DNA of 64,000 nucleotides, taken from assembly GCF_000478605.2 (NCBI RefSeq), contig NZ_ASHX02000001.1:2395895-2459894 (forward strand), given 5' to 3'. The notes below the pieces were generated by a model, which was not told the DNA's origin, ran no database searches, and worked only from the letters and a program-made list of their open reading frames with translations. Both the position numbers and the translations under genes were made by a program. Position 1 is the stretch's first letter; the number at the start of each line of letters is the position of its first letter. This document shows, piece by piece, positions 1-8,370 of this stretch. The DNA is from Streptomyces thermolilacinus SPC6. Its GTDB lineage: Bacteria; Actinomycetota; Actinomycetes; Streptomycetales; Streptomycetaceae.

Positions 1-335
1 CGGTTCGTACGGTCGAGGAGGTACGAGACGTAGTACTCCTCGAGGATCTCCGGCGCGGTCTCGGCGATCATGACCTTGTGGACCGTGTGGCCCTTGATGT
101 CCATGCCGAGGATCTGCTGGGCCTTCTCGACCGCGTCCTGCGGGTCCGAGGCCAGCTTGACGCCGCCGGCCTTGCCGCGGCCGCCGACCTTGACCTGCGC
201 CTTGACGACCGACTTGCCGCCCAGCCGCTCCGTCGCCTCGCGCGCCGCCTCAGGCGTGTCGATGACTTCACCGGCCAGCACCGGTACACCGTGCTTGGCG
301 AAGAGGTCCCTCGCCTGGTACTCGAACAGGTCCAC
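1..335 (-). CDS. sucC: Succinyl-CoA synthetase beta subunit, N-terminal part (runs off the window)
   Basis: The TCA-cycle ADP-forming succinate-CoA ligase beta subunit, cytoplasmic, working with SucD. The visible first 111 residues are the start of the ATP-grasp domain. They open [19 protein letters not shown] and contain the typical [19 protein letters not shown] stretch and a [14 protein letters not shown] nucleotide-binding segment. The start is GTG at 335-333, preceded by an AAAGGGACGG ribosome site. The 3' part, and presumably sucD, lie beyond base 1. The identification is secure from the N-terminus alone. Confidence 0.95.
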   Translation of the reverse strand, partial: MDLFEYQARDLFAKHGVPVLAGEVIDTPEAAREATERLGGKSVVKAQVKVGGRGKAGGVKLASDPQDAVEKAQQILGMDIKGHTVHKVMIAETAPEILEEYYVSYLLDRTN

Positions 336-704
336 GCGCGTCCGTCCCTTTTCTGGTGATCGCGGTTCGTTGTCATGCGTGGGCGTGCCGCGCGCCCGTC
401 ATGCGGGCGGAGGGCAACGTGACTGCTCTGTCACAAGGGAGGCGTACACGGTGTCCGTGGACGCGGCATGTCCGTCTCGCAGGTTATCCCCGGAGCGGGT
501 GCCACCCTAAATCGCAGATCCCACCCGAACGGTGATACCTGTCACAGGCCGGGGCCTCCCACGGGCGGCCCCACCGGCTGTGAGACCGCCCGTGCCTGCG
601 GATTTCGTCGCAGACCAGGCGCAGTTCGCCCGGCGAGCCGGTACGGGCGCCGCCCCTGCGGTTCCTGTAGGGGAGCCCGGCACGGCCGGCCGTGCGCGAC
701 GGGA

Positions 705-905
705 GTCACACCGAGGCGGTACGGGCCGGTCCGCCGGGGGCCGGGCCGATCCGCCGGGGGCCGGGCCGTCCGCCGGAAGCGGGGCCGGTCCGCCGAGGGC
801 GGGGGCTCGGCCGGTGCGCCGGGGGCGGGGGCTGGACCGCCGGGGCGGGGCCGATGCGCCGGGGGGCGGGGCCGGTCCGCCGGGGGCGGGCGCCTTCCGG
901 AGCCG
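705..905. repeat. Imperfect short direct-repeat array (CCGCCGGGGGC core)
   Basis: About ten degenerate copies of a roughly 15-20 bp unit of the form GCCGGTCCGCCGGGGGCGGG follow one another. No copy is identical to the next over long stretches, so it is a decayed minisatellite rather than a fresh duplication. It has no spacers of the kind seen in CRISPR arrays. Its function is unknown. Confidence 0.6.
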
Positions 906-1126
906 CCCGGCCAACGGCTCGGGTCCGGTCCGGCACCGCTCGAAGCCGGGACCCCGGAGCCCGCGCCGGGACCGCCCGACTGGGCTCCAGGAGCCGGACC
1001 GGGACCGCCCGGCCGAGACTCGGGAGCCCGTACACGGCCGCACGGCGGGAACCCGGAGGCCTCTCCACGGCCGCCCGGCCGGGTGCCGCGTCGCACCGGG
1101 TCAGCCCCTCGTGGGCCACCGCGCCG

Positions 1127-1290
1127 GGGGCCGGGCTCCGGTCACCGGGCCACTCGGCCGGGGCCCGGCGCCAGATCGGGACCCCTCGCCCGTTCCGCCG
1201 TGCCCGGGGCCCCTACTGGGACCGCGCTGCCAGGGCACCGGGCTCCGGTCGCCGGGCCACTCAGCCGGGGGCCGGGCGCCGATCCGGCCT
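1127..1290. repeat. Pair of ~50-bp direct repeats
   Basis: Two copies of a block that begins CCGGGCTCCGGTC, continues GCCGGGCCACTC and ends in GGCGCC(A)GATC start near 1133 and near 1239. They differ at only a few positions. They lie in the same spacer as the short-unit array and are followed by the VWA-gene terminator. Confidence 0.55.
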
Positions 1291-1405
1291 GCTCAACCGC
1301 AGGGCGTAGTCACGCACGGTCGGGCCGCCGGTCCGGGACCGCCGCGCCGGGGCGGACCGGCTCGGGGGCAGTCCCTGGGCCGCCCGGCGGTCCGGGGCCA
1401 CCCAG

Positions 1406-1429
1406 CCCGGGACGGAGGTCCGTCCCGGG
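1406..1429 (-). terminator. Hairpin terminator of the MoxR-DUF5682-VWA operon
   Basis: A perfect 10-bp stem CCCGGGACGG / CCGTCCCGGG with a 4-base loop lies 9 bases past the VWA stop codon. There is no strong T-tract, as is common for Streptomyces terminators. Confidence 0.6.
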
Positions 1430-1437
1430 GGTGCGGG

Positions 1438-2595
1438 TCACACCGGGTCCGGCACCGGTATCGGGCGTTTCTCCAGGGCCGCCGCCATCACCTCGGGGAA
1501 CAGGTCCGGGGTGCAGGCGAACGCCGGGGCGCCGAGCGCGGCCAGCGCGGCGGCGTGCTCCCGGTCGTACGCGGGCGCGCCCTCGTCGGACAGGGCGAGC
1601 AGCGCCACGAACTGCACCCCGGCCGCCTTCATCGCCGCGACCCGCTTCAGCATCCCGGCGCGGATGCCGCCCTCGTACAGGTCGCTGATCAGCACCACCA
1701 CGGTCTCAGCGGGCCGGGTGATCTGTGACTGGCAGTAGGCGAGGGCACGGTTGATGTCCGTACCGCCGCCGAGCTGCGTGCCGAAGAGCACGTCCACGGG
1801 GTCGTCCAGCTGGTCGGTGAGGTCCACGACGGCCGTGTCGAAGACGACGAGCCGGGTCGCGATCGACCTCATCGACGCCAGGACCGCCCCGAACACCGAC
1901 GCGTACACGACAGACGCCGCCATCGAACCGGACTGGTCGATGCAGAGCACGACCTCCTTCTTCACTGCCTGCGAGGCGCGCCCGTAGCCGATCAGCCGTT
2001 CGGGGACGACCGTTCCGTACTCGGGCAGGTAGTTCTTCAGGTTGGCGCGGATCGTGCGGTCCCAGTCGATGTCCCGGTGGCGGGGGCGGCTGACGCGGGC
2101 GCTGCGGTCGAGGGCGCCGGTGAGGGTGGCGCGGGTGCGGGTGGCGAGGCGCTTCTCCAGGTCGTCCACGACCTTGCGGACGACGGCCCGCGCCGTCTCC
2201 TTGGTCGTCTCGGGCATGGCCTTGTTGAGGGAGAGCAGCGTGCCGACCAGGTGGATGTCCGCCTCGACGGCCTCCAGCATCTCCGGCTCCATGAGCAGCG
2301 CGGACAGGCCCAGCCGGTCGATCGCGTCGCGCTGCATGACCTGCACGACGGAGCTGGGGAAGTACGTGCGGATGTCGCCGAGCCAGCGGGCGACGGACGG
2401 CGCGGAACCGCCGAGCCCCGCCGACCGGTCGCGGCGCCCCCGCCGGTCGGCGTCGCCGCCGGCCGTCCCGTACAGGGCGCCGAGCGCGTCGTCCATGGCG
2501 GCGTCGGTGCCGGTGAGCGCGCAGCCCGTGCCGTCCGCCGCTCCCCCGCCGAGCACCATGCGCCAGCGCCGCAGCCTTTCCTCGTCGCCGGTCAC
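1438..2595 (-). CDS. VWA-domain (MIDAS) protein of the MoxR/DUF5682 module
   Basis: A 385-residue cytoplasmic protein with no signal peptide or membrane segment. An N-terminal half of unknown fold (residues 1-210) is followed by a von Willebrand factor A domain whose metal-ion-dependent adhesion site reads DQSGSM at 220-225. Later MIDAS elements are GGGTDIN and the segment LISDLYEGG. The GTG start overlaps the stop of the DUF5682 gene (GTGA), so the two are translationally coupled. In MoxR-VWA pairs the VWA protein generally acts as adaptor or target presenter for the MoxR AAA+ ATPase. That role is inferred here from family knowledge and from the operon. It is the third and last gene of the operon. 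Confidence 0.9.
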   Translation of the reverse strand: MTGDEERLRRWRMVLGGGAADGTGCALTGTDAAMDDALGALYGTAGGDADRRGRRDRSAGLGGSAPSVARWLGDIRTYFPSSVVQVMQRDAIDRLGLSALLMEPEMLEAVEADIHLVGTLLSLNKAMPETTKETARAVVRKVVDDLEKRLATRTRATLTGALDRSARVSRPRHRDIDWDRTIRANLKNYLPEYGTVVPERLIGYGRASQAVKKEVVLCIDQSGSMAASVVYASVFGAVLASMRSIATRLVVFDTAVVDLTDQLDDPVDVLFGTQLGGGTDINRALAYCQSQITRPAETVVVLISDLYEGGIRAGMLKRVAAMKAAGVQFVALLALSDEGAPAYDREHAAALAALGAPAFACTPDLFPEVMAAALEKRPIPVPDPV

Positions 2596-5066
2596 CGGCC
2601 CACCCCCACAAGGTCGTCGTCGGGCTGCCGGTGGCCCAGCAGCAGGTCAAGGAGGGGCAGCACCCCGTCGGCGCGGGCCTCGTCGAGGCCGGGTCCGAAG
2701 CCGGGCGCGCCCGCCTCGGTGAGCGCCGCGCCGCCGCCCTGGGCGGGGCCGCGCCGGACGAGTTCCCCGAGTGTGCGGCGCACCCCGGGCTCGTACGCGG
2801 AGAACGTGCGGCGCAGCAGGGGCAGCACGTCCGTGAACGCCTCGGCCGGCACGGCCGTCAGCCAGGCGTCCACCAGGGCGAGCAGCCGCTCGTCGTGGAC
2901 GAGGAGCATGCCGCCCGAGCCGTCCCCGCCGGGGCCGCCCGCCCCGACGAACCCCTCGATCCAGGCGGCGGCGTCGCCGGGCGCCGTGCCGGGCGACAGG
3001 GCGAGGCCCATCAGCCGGGCCGCCTCGTCCTCGGCGAGGCGCCCGTCGTCCAGCAGGAGCCGGGCGGCTCGGCCGCGCAGAACGCCGGGGATCGTGTCCC
3101 GACGCGCCAGCCGCTCCAGGACGGCCGTCCAGCGACCGGTGACCTCGTCGGCCTGCGCGTACGCGTCGGCGCTGCCCGTAGGGCTCGGGGCCGGAGTCGG
3201 ACCCGCGTCCGCCTCGGCCTCGCCGTCGCCGTCCGGGTTCGCGGTGGCGGCCGGGCTCACGGACGCGGCGGGGCTGGTTGCGGCGGTCGGGAGGAGTCGT
3301 ATCGCCGCGTGCACCGTGTCGAGGTGGCCGCGCATCTCGGCGGCGCCGTCCGGGTCGAGCCCCGCGCAGGCCGGGGGGAGGCCGACGCAGACGCGCAGGG
3401 CGAGGCCGGTGGCGACCTCGGCGAGCACCGCCGTGTCCGTGCCGCGTACGTCGCCGTAGCGCAGGGCCCTGGCGAGGGCGGGCAGGGCGCGGGCGAGGCG
3501 GCTCACGTCCGTGTCGAGCGCGGCGCGGTCGGCGAGGGCCTTCATGACCAGCGGCAGCGCGTCGGGGAGGTCCGCGAGGAGGCACCGTTCGGCGAGGGCG
3601 GTGATCTCGGTGAGGGCGGTGGCGGCGACGGCCTCCGACTCGGCCCTGGCGGTGGCGGCGGACAGCACCGTGGTGCCCCACACCCCGGCTTCCGCGACCC
3701 GCACGTGCAGCTCGGGCTCCCAGCGCAGCCGCCAGCTCTCCCGGAACGTGCCCGTGCCCCGGGCCCGCTCCGGGGTGCCCCAGTCGATGCCGAGGACGCG
3801 CAGCCGGTGCAGGAGGCGGCTGCGGGCGGCGTCGGTGTCCTTGCGCAGGTCCAGGTCGAGTTCCCGCTCGGCGGCCTCGGGCTTGAGGCGCAGGGTGCGC
3901 TGGAGGCGGCTCAGGTCGCGCTGGAGCGGCACGGCTGGCGCCCCGTCGGGGACCTCGCCCAGGACGTCCCCGACGACGAGGCGGTCCCGGATCAGGGCGA
4001 GCGGCACGTCGGAGCCGTCGCACATCACAGCCCGTACGGCGTCGGTCGTCTCGGTGAGCCCGGCCAGGGGGCGGCCGCGCATCGTGGCGAGCGTCGCGGC
4101 GAGCCGTACGGCCTCGATGACATGGGCGGACGACACGGGGTGGTCCTCGTCGCGGAGCAGTCCGGCGACCTTCGTCATCCACCGCTCGACCGGCCGGTCG
4201 GGCGCGGCGAACAGGTGCCCGTACCAGCCGGGTGAGGCGATGCCCGCGCCGTACCCGGAGCGGCGGGCCAGCCTGCGGTGGGTCCACGGCACCCACGTCG
4301 TCTCGGCTTTGACCTTGGGTAGGCCCTTGAGGAGGGCCCGGTCGGCGGTGGCGGTGTGCTTCCCGGCGAGCGCGGGGACGTGCCAGGCGCCGCAGACGAC
4401 GGCGACGGCGTCCCCGTGCTCCTTGCGGGCGGCGCGCAGCTGGAGCCGCATGTACGCCTCGCGGACGGGGTCGCGGGCGTTGTCGCCGTGCCCGTACGCC
4501 TCCCGGAGCGCCGTCATCGCCTCCGCGACGGCCGCGAACGGGGCGAACGGGTCGGCGGGGCCCGCCGCGCGGTGCTCGACCACGTCCTCCCACCAGCGCT
4601 CCGGGTCGTCGTACCCGGCGGTCTCGGCGAGTACGGCGAGGGGGTCGAGGCGCAGGCCCCGGCGCCGCCCGTCGGCGGACGGCTCGCCGGAGTCGTCGCC
4701 GTCCGTGTCGTCGTCCTCGTCGTCGCTCCACGTGGGGTCGCCCATCATGGCGAGGGAGTGCGCGGCGGGCAGGTCGCAGAAGCGGACGGCGGCGCCGTGG
4801 TCGAGCGCCCAGCGGATGGCGACCCACTCGGGCGAGAACGCGGCGAACGGCCAGAACGCGGCCCGTCCGGGGTCGTCAACGGCGTGTGCCAGCAGGGCGA
4901 CGGGTGGGCTCATCCGCTCGTCGGCGGCGAGCGGCAGCAGCGCGTCGGCCTCCGGCGGGCCCTCGATCAGTACGGCCTCGGGGCGGGCCGCGTCGAGGGC
5001 GGCGCGGACGGCGCGGGCGGAGCCGGGCCCGTGGTGGCGCACCCCGAGCAGCAGGGGGCCTGTCAC
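2592..5066 (-). CDS. DUF5682 family protein, large middle gene of the MoxR-VWA operon
   Basis: A protein of 824 residues, of unknown function. The N-terminal ~250 residues carry a VRHHGPGS segment (9-16), an LIEGPPEAD segment with Glu35, and VCGAWHVPAL with GAWH at 226-229. A Glu-containing motif plus a GxxH-type motif resembles the EreA/ChaN/TraB-like hydrolase superfamily; this is inference from motif shape only. Residues ~115-140 form an acidic low-complexity loop. The C-terminal two thirds are helical and Ala/Leu-rich, with an Ala/Pro linker near 580-620. The start is GTG at 5066, with GGGAGGTG 8 bases upstream and a 4-base overlap with the MoxR stop. The longer open frame upstream is only the out-of-frame shadow of the MoxR gene. 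Confidence 0.85.
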   Translation of the reverse strand: MTGPLLLGVRHHGPGSARAVRAALDAARPEAVLIEGPPEADALLPLAADERMSPPVALLAHAVDDPGRAAFWPFAAFSPEWVAIRWALDHGAAVRFCDLPAAHSLAMMGDPTWSDDEDDDTDGDDSGEPSADGRRRGLRLDPLAVLAETAGYDDPERWWEDVVEHRAAGPADPFAPFAAVAEAMTALREAYGHGDNARDPVREAYMRLQLRAARKEHGDAVAVVCGAWHVPALAGKHTATADRALLKGLPKVKAETTWVPWTHRRLARRSGYGAGIASPGWYGHLFAAPDRPVERWMTKVAGLLRDEDHPVSSAHVIEAVRLAATLATMRGRPLAGLTETTDAVRAVMCDGSDVPLALIRDRLVVGDVLGEVPDGAPAVPLQRDLSRLQRTLRLKPEAAERELDLDLRKDTDAARSRLLHRLRVLGIDWGTPERARGTGTFRESWRLRWEPELHVRVAEAGVWGTTVLSAATARAESEAVAATALTEITALAERCLLADLPDALPLVMKALADRAALDTDVSRLARALPALARALRYGDVRGTDTAVLAEVATGLALRVCVGLPPACAGLDPDGAAEMRGHLDTVHAAIRLLPTAATSPAASVSPAATANPDGDGEAEADAGPTPAPSPTGSADAYAQADEVTGRWTAVLERLARRDTIPGVLRGRAARLLLDDGRLAEDEAARLMGLALSPGTAPGDAAAWIEGFVGAGGPGGDGSGGMLLVHDERLLALVDAWLTAVPAEAFTDVLPLLRRTFSAYEPGVRRTLGELVRRGPAQGGGAALTEAGAPGFGPGLDEARADGVLPLLDLLLGHRQPDDDLVGVGR

Positions 5067-6175
5067 GCCGACACCTCCCGGCAGGCGCGGTAGAAGTCCT
5101 TCCAGCCGTCCCGCTCGCGGACGACGGTCTCCAGGTACTCCTGCCAGATGACGCGGTCGGCGGCCGGGTCGCGGACGACGGCGCCGAGGATGCCGGCGGC
5201 GACGTCGGCGGGGCGCAGCACGCCGTCCCCGAAGTGGGCTGCGAGGGCGAGCCCGCTGGTGACGACGGAGATCGCCTCGGCGGTGGAGAGCGTGCCGGAC
5301 GGGGTCTTGAGCTTGGTGCGGCCGTCGGTGGTGACGCCGTCGCGCAGCTCGCGGAAGACGGTGACGACGCGGCGGATCTCGTCGATGCCCTCGGGCGCGC
5401 CCGGCAGGTCGAGGGAGCGGCCGATCTGGTCGACGCGGCGGGAGACGATGTCCACCTCCGCCTCCGGGGTCTCGGGCAGGGGCAGCACGACCGTGTTGAA
5501 GCGGCGGCGCAGGGCGCTGGACAGGTCGTTGACGCCGCGGTCGCGGTCGTTGGCCGTGGCGATCAGGTTGAACCCGCGGACGGCCTGGACCTCCTGGCCC
5601 AGCTCCGGGATGGGCAGGGTCTTCTCGGACAGGATCGTGATGAGCGTGTCCTGCACGTCGGCGGGGATGCGGGTCAGCTCCTCGACGCGGGCGGTCATGC
5701 CCTCGGCCATGGCGCGCATGACGGGGCTGGGCACGAGGGCGTCGCGGCTGGGCCCGTGGGCGAGGAGCCGCGCGTAGTTCCACCCGTACCGGATGGCTTC
5801 CTCGGGGGTGCCGGCCGTGCCCTGGACGAGGAGCGTCGAGTCGCCGCTGACGGCGGCCGCGAGGTGCTCGGACACCCAGGTCTTGGCCGTGCCGGGGACG
5901 CCCAGGAGGAGCAGGGCGCGGTCGGTGGCGAGGGTGGTGACGGCGACCTCGACGATGCGGCGCGGGCCGACGTACTTGGGTGTGATCACCGTGCCGTCGG
6001 GGAGCGCGCCGCCGAGCAGGTACGTGGCGACCGCCCACGGCGAGAGCCGCCAGCGCTCGGGGCGGGGCCGGTCGTCGGCCGCGGCGAGCGCCTTCAGCTC
6101 GTGCGCGAACGCGTCCTCGGCGTGCGGCCGAAGGGCCTCGGCGGCCGTTTTCTCGGTGGTTGCGGGCGCGGTCAT
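5063..6175 (-). CDS. MoxR-type AAA+ ATPase, first gene of the DUF5682/VWA operon
   Basis: A 370-residue AAA+ ATPase. Walker A is GVPGTAKT (92-99). The Walker B region is ARVEELTRI (~162-170), where the canonical Asp-Glu is Glu-Glu. Sensor 1 lies in LIATANDRDRG (~204-214), followed by an arginine-finger segment LSSALRRRF. MoxR ATPases are chaperone-like machines that remodel or activate partner proteins, usually through a co-encoded VWA protein. The start is ATG at 6175, preceded by GGAGGGGG. A longer open frame reaching 6403 has no family similarity before this Met. The downstream DUF5682 and VWA genes overlap by 4 bases each. Upstream lies a PafBC-type damage promoter at 6246-6224, leaving a ~40-nt leader. 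Confidence 0.92.
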   Translation of the reverse strand: MTAPATTEKTAAEALRPHAEDAFAHELKALAAADDRPRPERWRLSPWAVATYLLGGALPDGTVITPKYVGPRRIVEVAVTTLATDRALLLLGVPGTAKTWVSEHLAAAVSGDSTLLVQGTAGTPEEAIRYGWNYARLLAHGPSRDALVPSPVMRAMAEGMTARVEELTRIPADVQDTLITILSEKTLPIPELGQEVQAVRGFNLIATANDRDRGVNDLSSALRRRFNTVVLPLPETPEAEVDIVSRRVDQIGRSLDLPGAPEGIDEIRRVVTVFRELRDGVTTDGRTKLKTPSGTLSTAEAISVVTSGLALAAHFGDGVLRPADVAAGILGAVVRDPAADRVIWQEYLETVVRERDGWKDFYRACREVSA

Positions 6176-6223
6176 GGGGTCCCCCTCCAGATCGTTCGGA
6201 TCGTTCGACCGGGTCTGGGAACA

Positions 6224-6246
6224 ACCGTGCACCACGCCACTGACAA
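6224..6246 (-). promoter_or_regulatory. PafBC-type (RecA-independent DNA-damage) promoter of the MoxR operon
   Basis: Reading the minus strand, TTGTCAGTG (6246-6238), an 8-base spacer, then CACGGT (6229-6224). The published mycobacterial consensus is TTGTCRGTG-N8-TAnnnT. The upstream box is perfect; the -10 differs by one base (C for the first T). It lies about 50 bases upstream of the MoxR ATG. Confidence 0.75.
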
Positions 6247-6258
6247 TCGATCGTCTCC

Positions 6259-6274
6259 GCAGGTGGGGGGCGAT
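6259..6274. promoter_or_regulatory. GCAGGTGGGGG-CGAT element, copy 1
   Basis: A 16-base element just upstream of the MoxR damage promoter, in the opposite orientation to transcription. A near-identical copy abuts the SWIM damage promoter at 6970-6985, there in the same orientation as transcription. It may be a binding site for a second regulator. No known protein is assigned. Confidence 0.4.
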
Positions 6275-6464
6275 ATCAGGCGTGCGTGGCGGGGGCGTTG
6301 ACGATGCGTCGGCCGGACCGTGGGGACGCGCACGCCGACGGTCGCCGCCACCGTCCCCGCCGTGACGTCGCGGCGGGGGCGGGCGCGCGGGCCCGTCGGT
6401 CATCGGTGCGGGCGGGCCGGGGACGCCGCGGCCATTCCACCGGGCGCCCGCGCACCGCCTCCCG

Positions 6465-6887
6465 TCACTTGGTGGCGATCGGGGAGATCGCGACGCAGCT
6501 GAGGGTCGCGCCCGCGCCCTTGCCGGAGGCCTCCTTCAGCACCTTGCCCTCGTGGGTGATCTTGCACGTGGCCTGGGCGCCGTCCTGGATGGCGACGGGC
6601 GTGACGAGCGGCGCCTCGACGCCCTTCAGCGTGACCGTCTTGCGCCACGGCAGGGTGGGCTTCTCGACGGTCTCCAGCTTCGGGTTCATCGCGTCGCCCC
6701 CGCCGCCGTTGTAGCTGATCGACTCGACGCTCGCGCCGGTCACCTCGTACGTCACCTCGTACGTCTCGTTGATCGCGTTGTCCACCTGCTTGGCCGCCTC
6801 GTCGGCCGCCTGCGAGCAGGCGCCCAGGCCGAAGGCGAGTCCCGTCGCGGTCAGGACGGCGACGACGGATCGGCTGGTGCGGTTCAT
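6465..6887 (-). CDS. MmpS-like lipoprotein
   Basis: A 140-residue secreted lipoprotein. The signal peptide ends in the lipobox LGAC with Cys24. The mature part matches the MmpS transport-accessory pattern: a YEVTYEVTGAS strand, an LPW segment, a TCKITHEGKV segment and a second Cys near the end (LSCVA). In mycobacteria MmpS proteins partner MmpL transporters; no MmpL gene is visible here. The start is ATG at 6887, preceded by GGGGGAG. It sits inside the MoxR/SWIM module, in the MoxR orientation but about 290 bases upstream of the MoxR ATG, with no damage-type promoter of its own. Its link to that module is unclear. Confidence 0.85.
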   Translation of the reverse strand: MNRTSRSVVAVLTATGLAFGLGACSQAADEAAKQVDNAINETYEVTYEVTGASVESISYNGGGGDAMNPKLETVEKPTLPWRKTVTLKGVEAPLVTPVAIQDGAQATCKITHEGKVLKEASGKGAGATLSCVAISPIATK

Positions 6888-6969
6888 GCGCTCCCCCGGT
6901 GAATTCGAGTGATGGTGTGGACCACGGTACGAGCGCCGCCCGCCAACCCCCATGGCGGGGCCCGTCGTC

Positions 6970-6985
6970 GCAGGTGGGGGCCGAT
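6970..6985. promoter_or_regulatory. GCAGGTGGGGG-CGAT element, copy 2
   Basis: The second copy of the element seen at 6259-6274. It directly precedes, and shares its last base with, the TTGTCAGTG box of the SWIM promoter. Confidence 0.4.
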
Positions 6986-7007
6986 TGTCAGTGGCGGGTC
7001 CTACGGT
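6985..7007 (+). promoter_or_regulatory. PafBC-type DNA-damage promoter of the SWIM-DUF5691 operon
   Basis: TTGTCAGTG (6985-6993), an 8-base spacer GCGGGTCC, then TACGGT (7002-7007): an exact match to TTGTCRGTG-N8-TAnnnT. Only 7 bases separate the -10 from the ATG at 7015, so the predicted transcript begins at or next to the start codon. Confidence 0.85.
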
Positions 7008-7014
7008 CGGTGGC

Positions 7015-8352
7015 ATGACTGAGCAGGGGGTGCGCTGGACGGCGGAACAGGTGCTGGCTCTGGCTCCTGACGCCGCCTCGCGCAAAGCGGGAAGCAAACT
7101 GGGCGCCGCCGGGCCGTGGTCCGGCGCGGGGTGCAGCGCCGTGGGCGCGGTGTGGGGGCTGTGCAAGGGCAGCGGCAGCAAGCCGTACCAGACGGTCGTG
7201 GACACGGCGGGCCCGGCGTACAAGTGCACGTGCCCGAGCCGGAAGTTCCCGTGCAAGCACGCGCTGGGGCTGCTGCTGCTCTGGGCGGCGGACGCCGCGG
7301 CCGTACCGGCGGGGGCGGACGCTCCGGACTGGGCGGAGAAGTGGCTGGAGAGCCGCGGGGCGCGGGCCGAGGCGCGGCAGCGGAAGGATGAGGCGAAGCC
7401 CGCCGACGAGGAGGCGGCGCGGCGGCGGGCGGCGGCCAGGGCGGCGCGGGTCACGGCCGGCGCGGAGGAGCTGGAGCAGCGCCTGGCGGACCTGGTGCGG
7501 GGTGGGATGGCCGCCGCCGAGCACGCCGGGTACGGCCTGTGGGAGGAGACCGCGCGCCGCATGGTGGACGCGCAGGCGCCGGGCCTTGCGGGCCGGGTGC
7601 GGGAGCTCGGCGCGATACCCGGCTCGGGTCCGGGCTGGCCGATGCGGCTGCTGGAGGAGAGCGCGCTGACGCATCTGCTGGACCGGGCGTGGCTGGGCAT
7701 CGACCGGCTCCCCGAACCGCTGGCGGCGACGGTCCGCACGCGCGTGGGGCTGCCCGCGTCGGCGCGGGGCCCGGCGGTGCGGGACCGCTGGCTGGTCCTC
7801 GCCCAGTACGACACGTCCGACGGCAAGCTGACGACGCGCCGCATCTGGCTGTACGGGCGGGAGTCGGGGCGTACGGCGCTGCTGCTGTCGTTCGGCGCGG
7901 CCGGCCGGGCTCCCGACCTGGCGCTCGCGGTGGGCGTGGTCCTCGACGCGGAGCTGGTGCGGTACCCGGGGGCGGGGCAGTTGCGCGCGGAGCTGGGCGA
8001 GCGGTTCGCCGCGCCCGTGCCGGGGGACGCGCCGCCGCCGGGCGGGAGCGTCGGGGAGGCGCTGGCGGCGTACGGGCTGGCGCTGCGCGACGACCCGTGG
8101 CTGGACTCCTGGCCGGTGACGCTGCGGGACGTGGTGCCCGTACCGGCGGCGGAGGGCTGGCAGCTGGCCGACGCGGACGGCGGCGCCGCGCTGCCGGTGA
8201 CCGGGTCGGCGGTGGCCCGGCCGGGGCTGTGGCGGCTGGCGGCGGTGTCGGGCGGCGCCCCGGTGACGGTGTTCGGCGAGTGCGGCCACCGGGGGTTCAC
8301 GCCGCTGGCCGCCTGGTCCCCGGACGCGCCCGGCACGGTCCCGCTCACCTGA
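7015..8352 (+). CDS. SWIM zinc-finger protein
   Basis: A 445-residue cytoplasmic protein. The SWIM zinc ligands are Cys71, Cys73, Cys80 and His82 (CxC-x6-CxH, in YKCTCPSRKFPCKHALGLL). SWIM domains bind DNA or proteins and often accompany SWI2/SNF2 or MuDR proteins; here the finger is near the N-terminus and the remaining ~360 residues have no fold I recognise. The ATG at 7015 is chosen because the family begins here and because the damage promoter places the transcription start at or beside it, with no room for a ribosome site. Upstream in-frame codons are in promoter DNA. The DUF5691 gene follows after 18 bases, in one operon. Confidence 0.9.
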   Translation: MTEQGVRWTAEQVLALAPDAASRKAGSKLGAAGPWSGAGCSAVGAVWGLCKGSGSKPYQTVVDTAGPAYKCTCPSRKFPCKHALGLLLLWAADAAAVPAGADAPDWAEKWLESRGARAEARQRKDEAKPADEEAARRRAAARAARVTAGAEELEQRLADLVRGGMAAAEHAGYGLWEETARRMVDAQAPGLAGRVRELGAIPGSGPGWPMRLLEESALTHLLDRAWLGIDRLPEPLAATVRTRVGLPASARGPAVRDRWLVLAQYDTSDGKLTTRRIWLYGRESGRTALLLSFGAAGRAPDLALAVGVVLDAELVRYPGAGQLRAELGERFAAPVPGDAPPPGGSVGEALAAYGLALRDDPWLDSWPVTLRDVVPVPAAEGWQLADADGGAALPVTGSAVARPGLWRLAAVSGGAPVTVFGECGHRGFTPLAAWSPDAPGTVPLT

Positions 8353-8370
8353 CGGCTCGGAGGAGAAGAC

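Larger units (their letters stand above)
336..1405. other. Long GC-rich spacer without a convincing gene
   Basis: About 1.07 kb between sucC and the VWA gene. Several frames stay open, but their translations are only Pro/Arg/Gly/Ala low-complexity with no ribosome site or recognisable domain, so I read the openness as a by-product of extreme GC. The first 200 bases presumably hold the sucC promoter. The rest is occupied by the two repeat blocks listed separately. Confidence 0.6.

Noticed and set aside
468..1728. Very long overlapping plus-strand open frames across the left spacer
   Set aside because: Translations are Pro/Arg/Gly low-complexity over repeats, no ribosome site, and part is antisense to the VWA gene; open frames are expected at this GC content.
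2592..6224. 1210-codon open frame for the DUF5682 gene
   Set aside because: The first ~385 residues are an out-of-frame shadow of the MoxR gene; the GTG at 5066 has a ribosome site and the family N-terminus.
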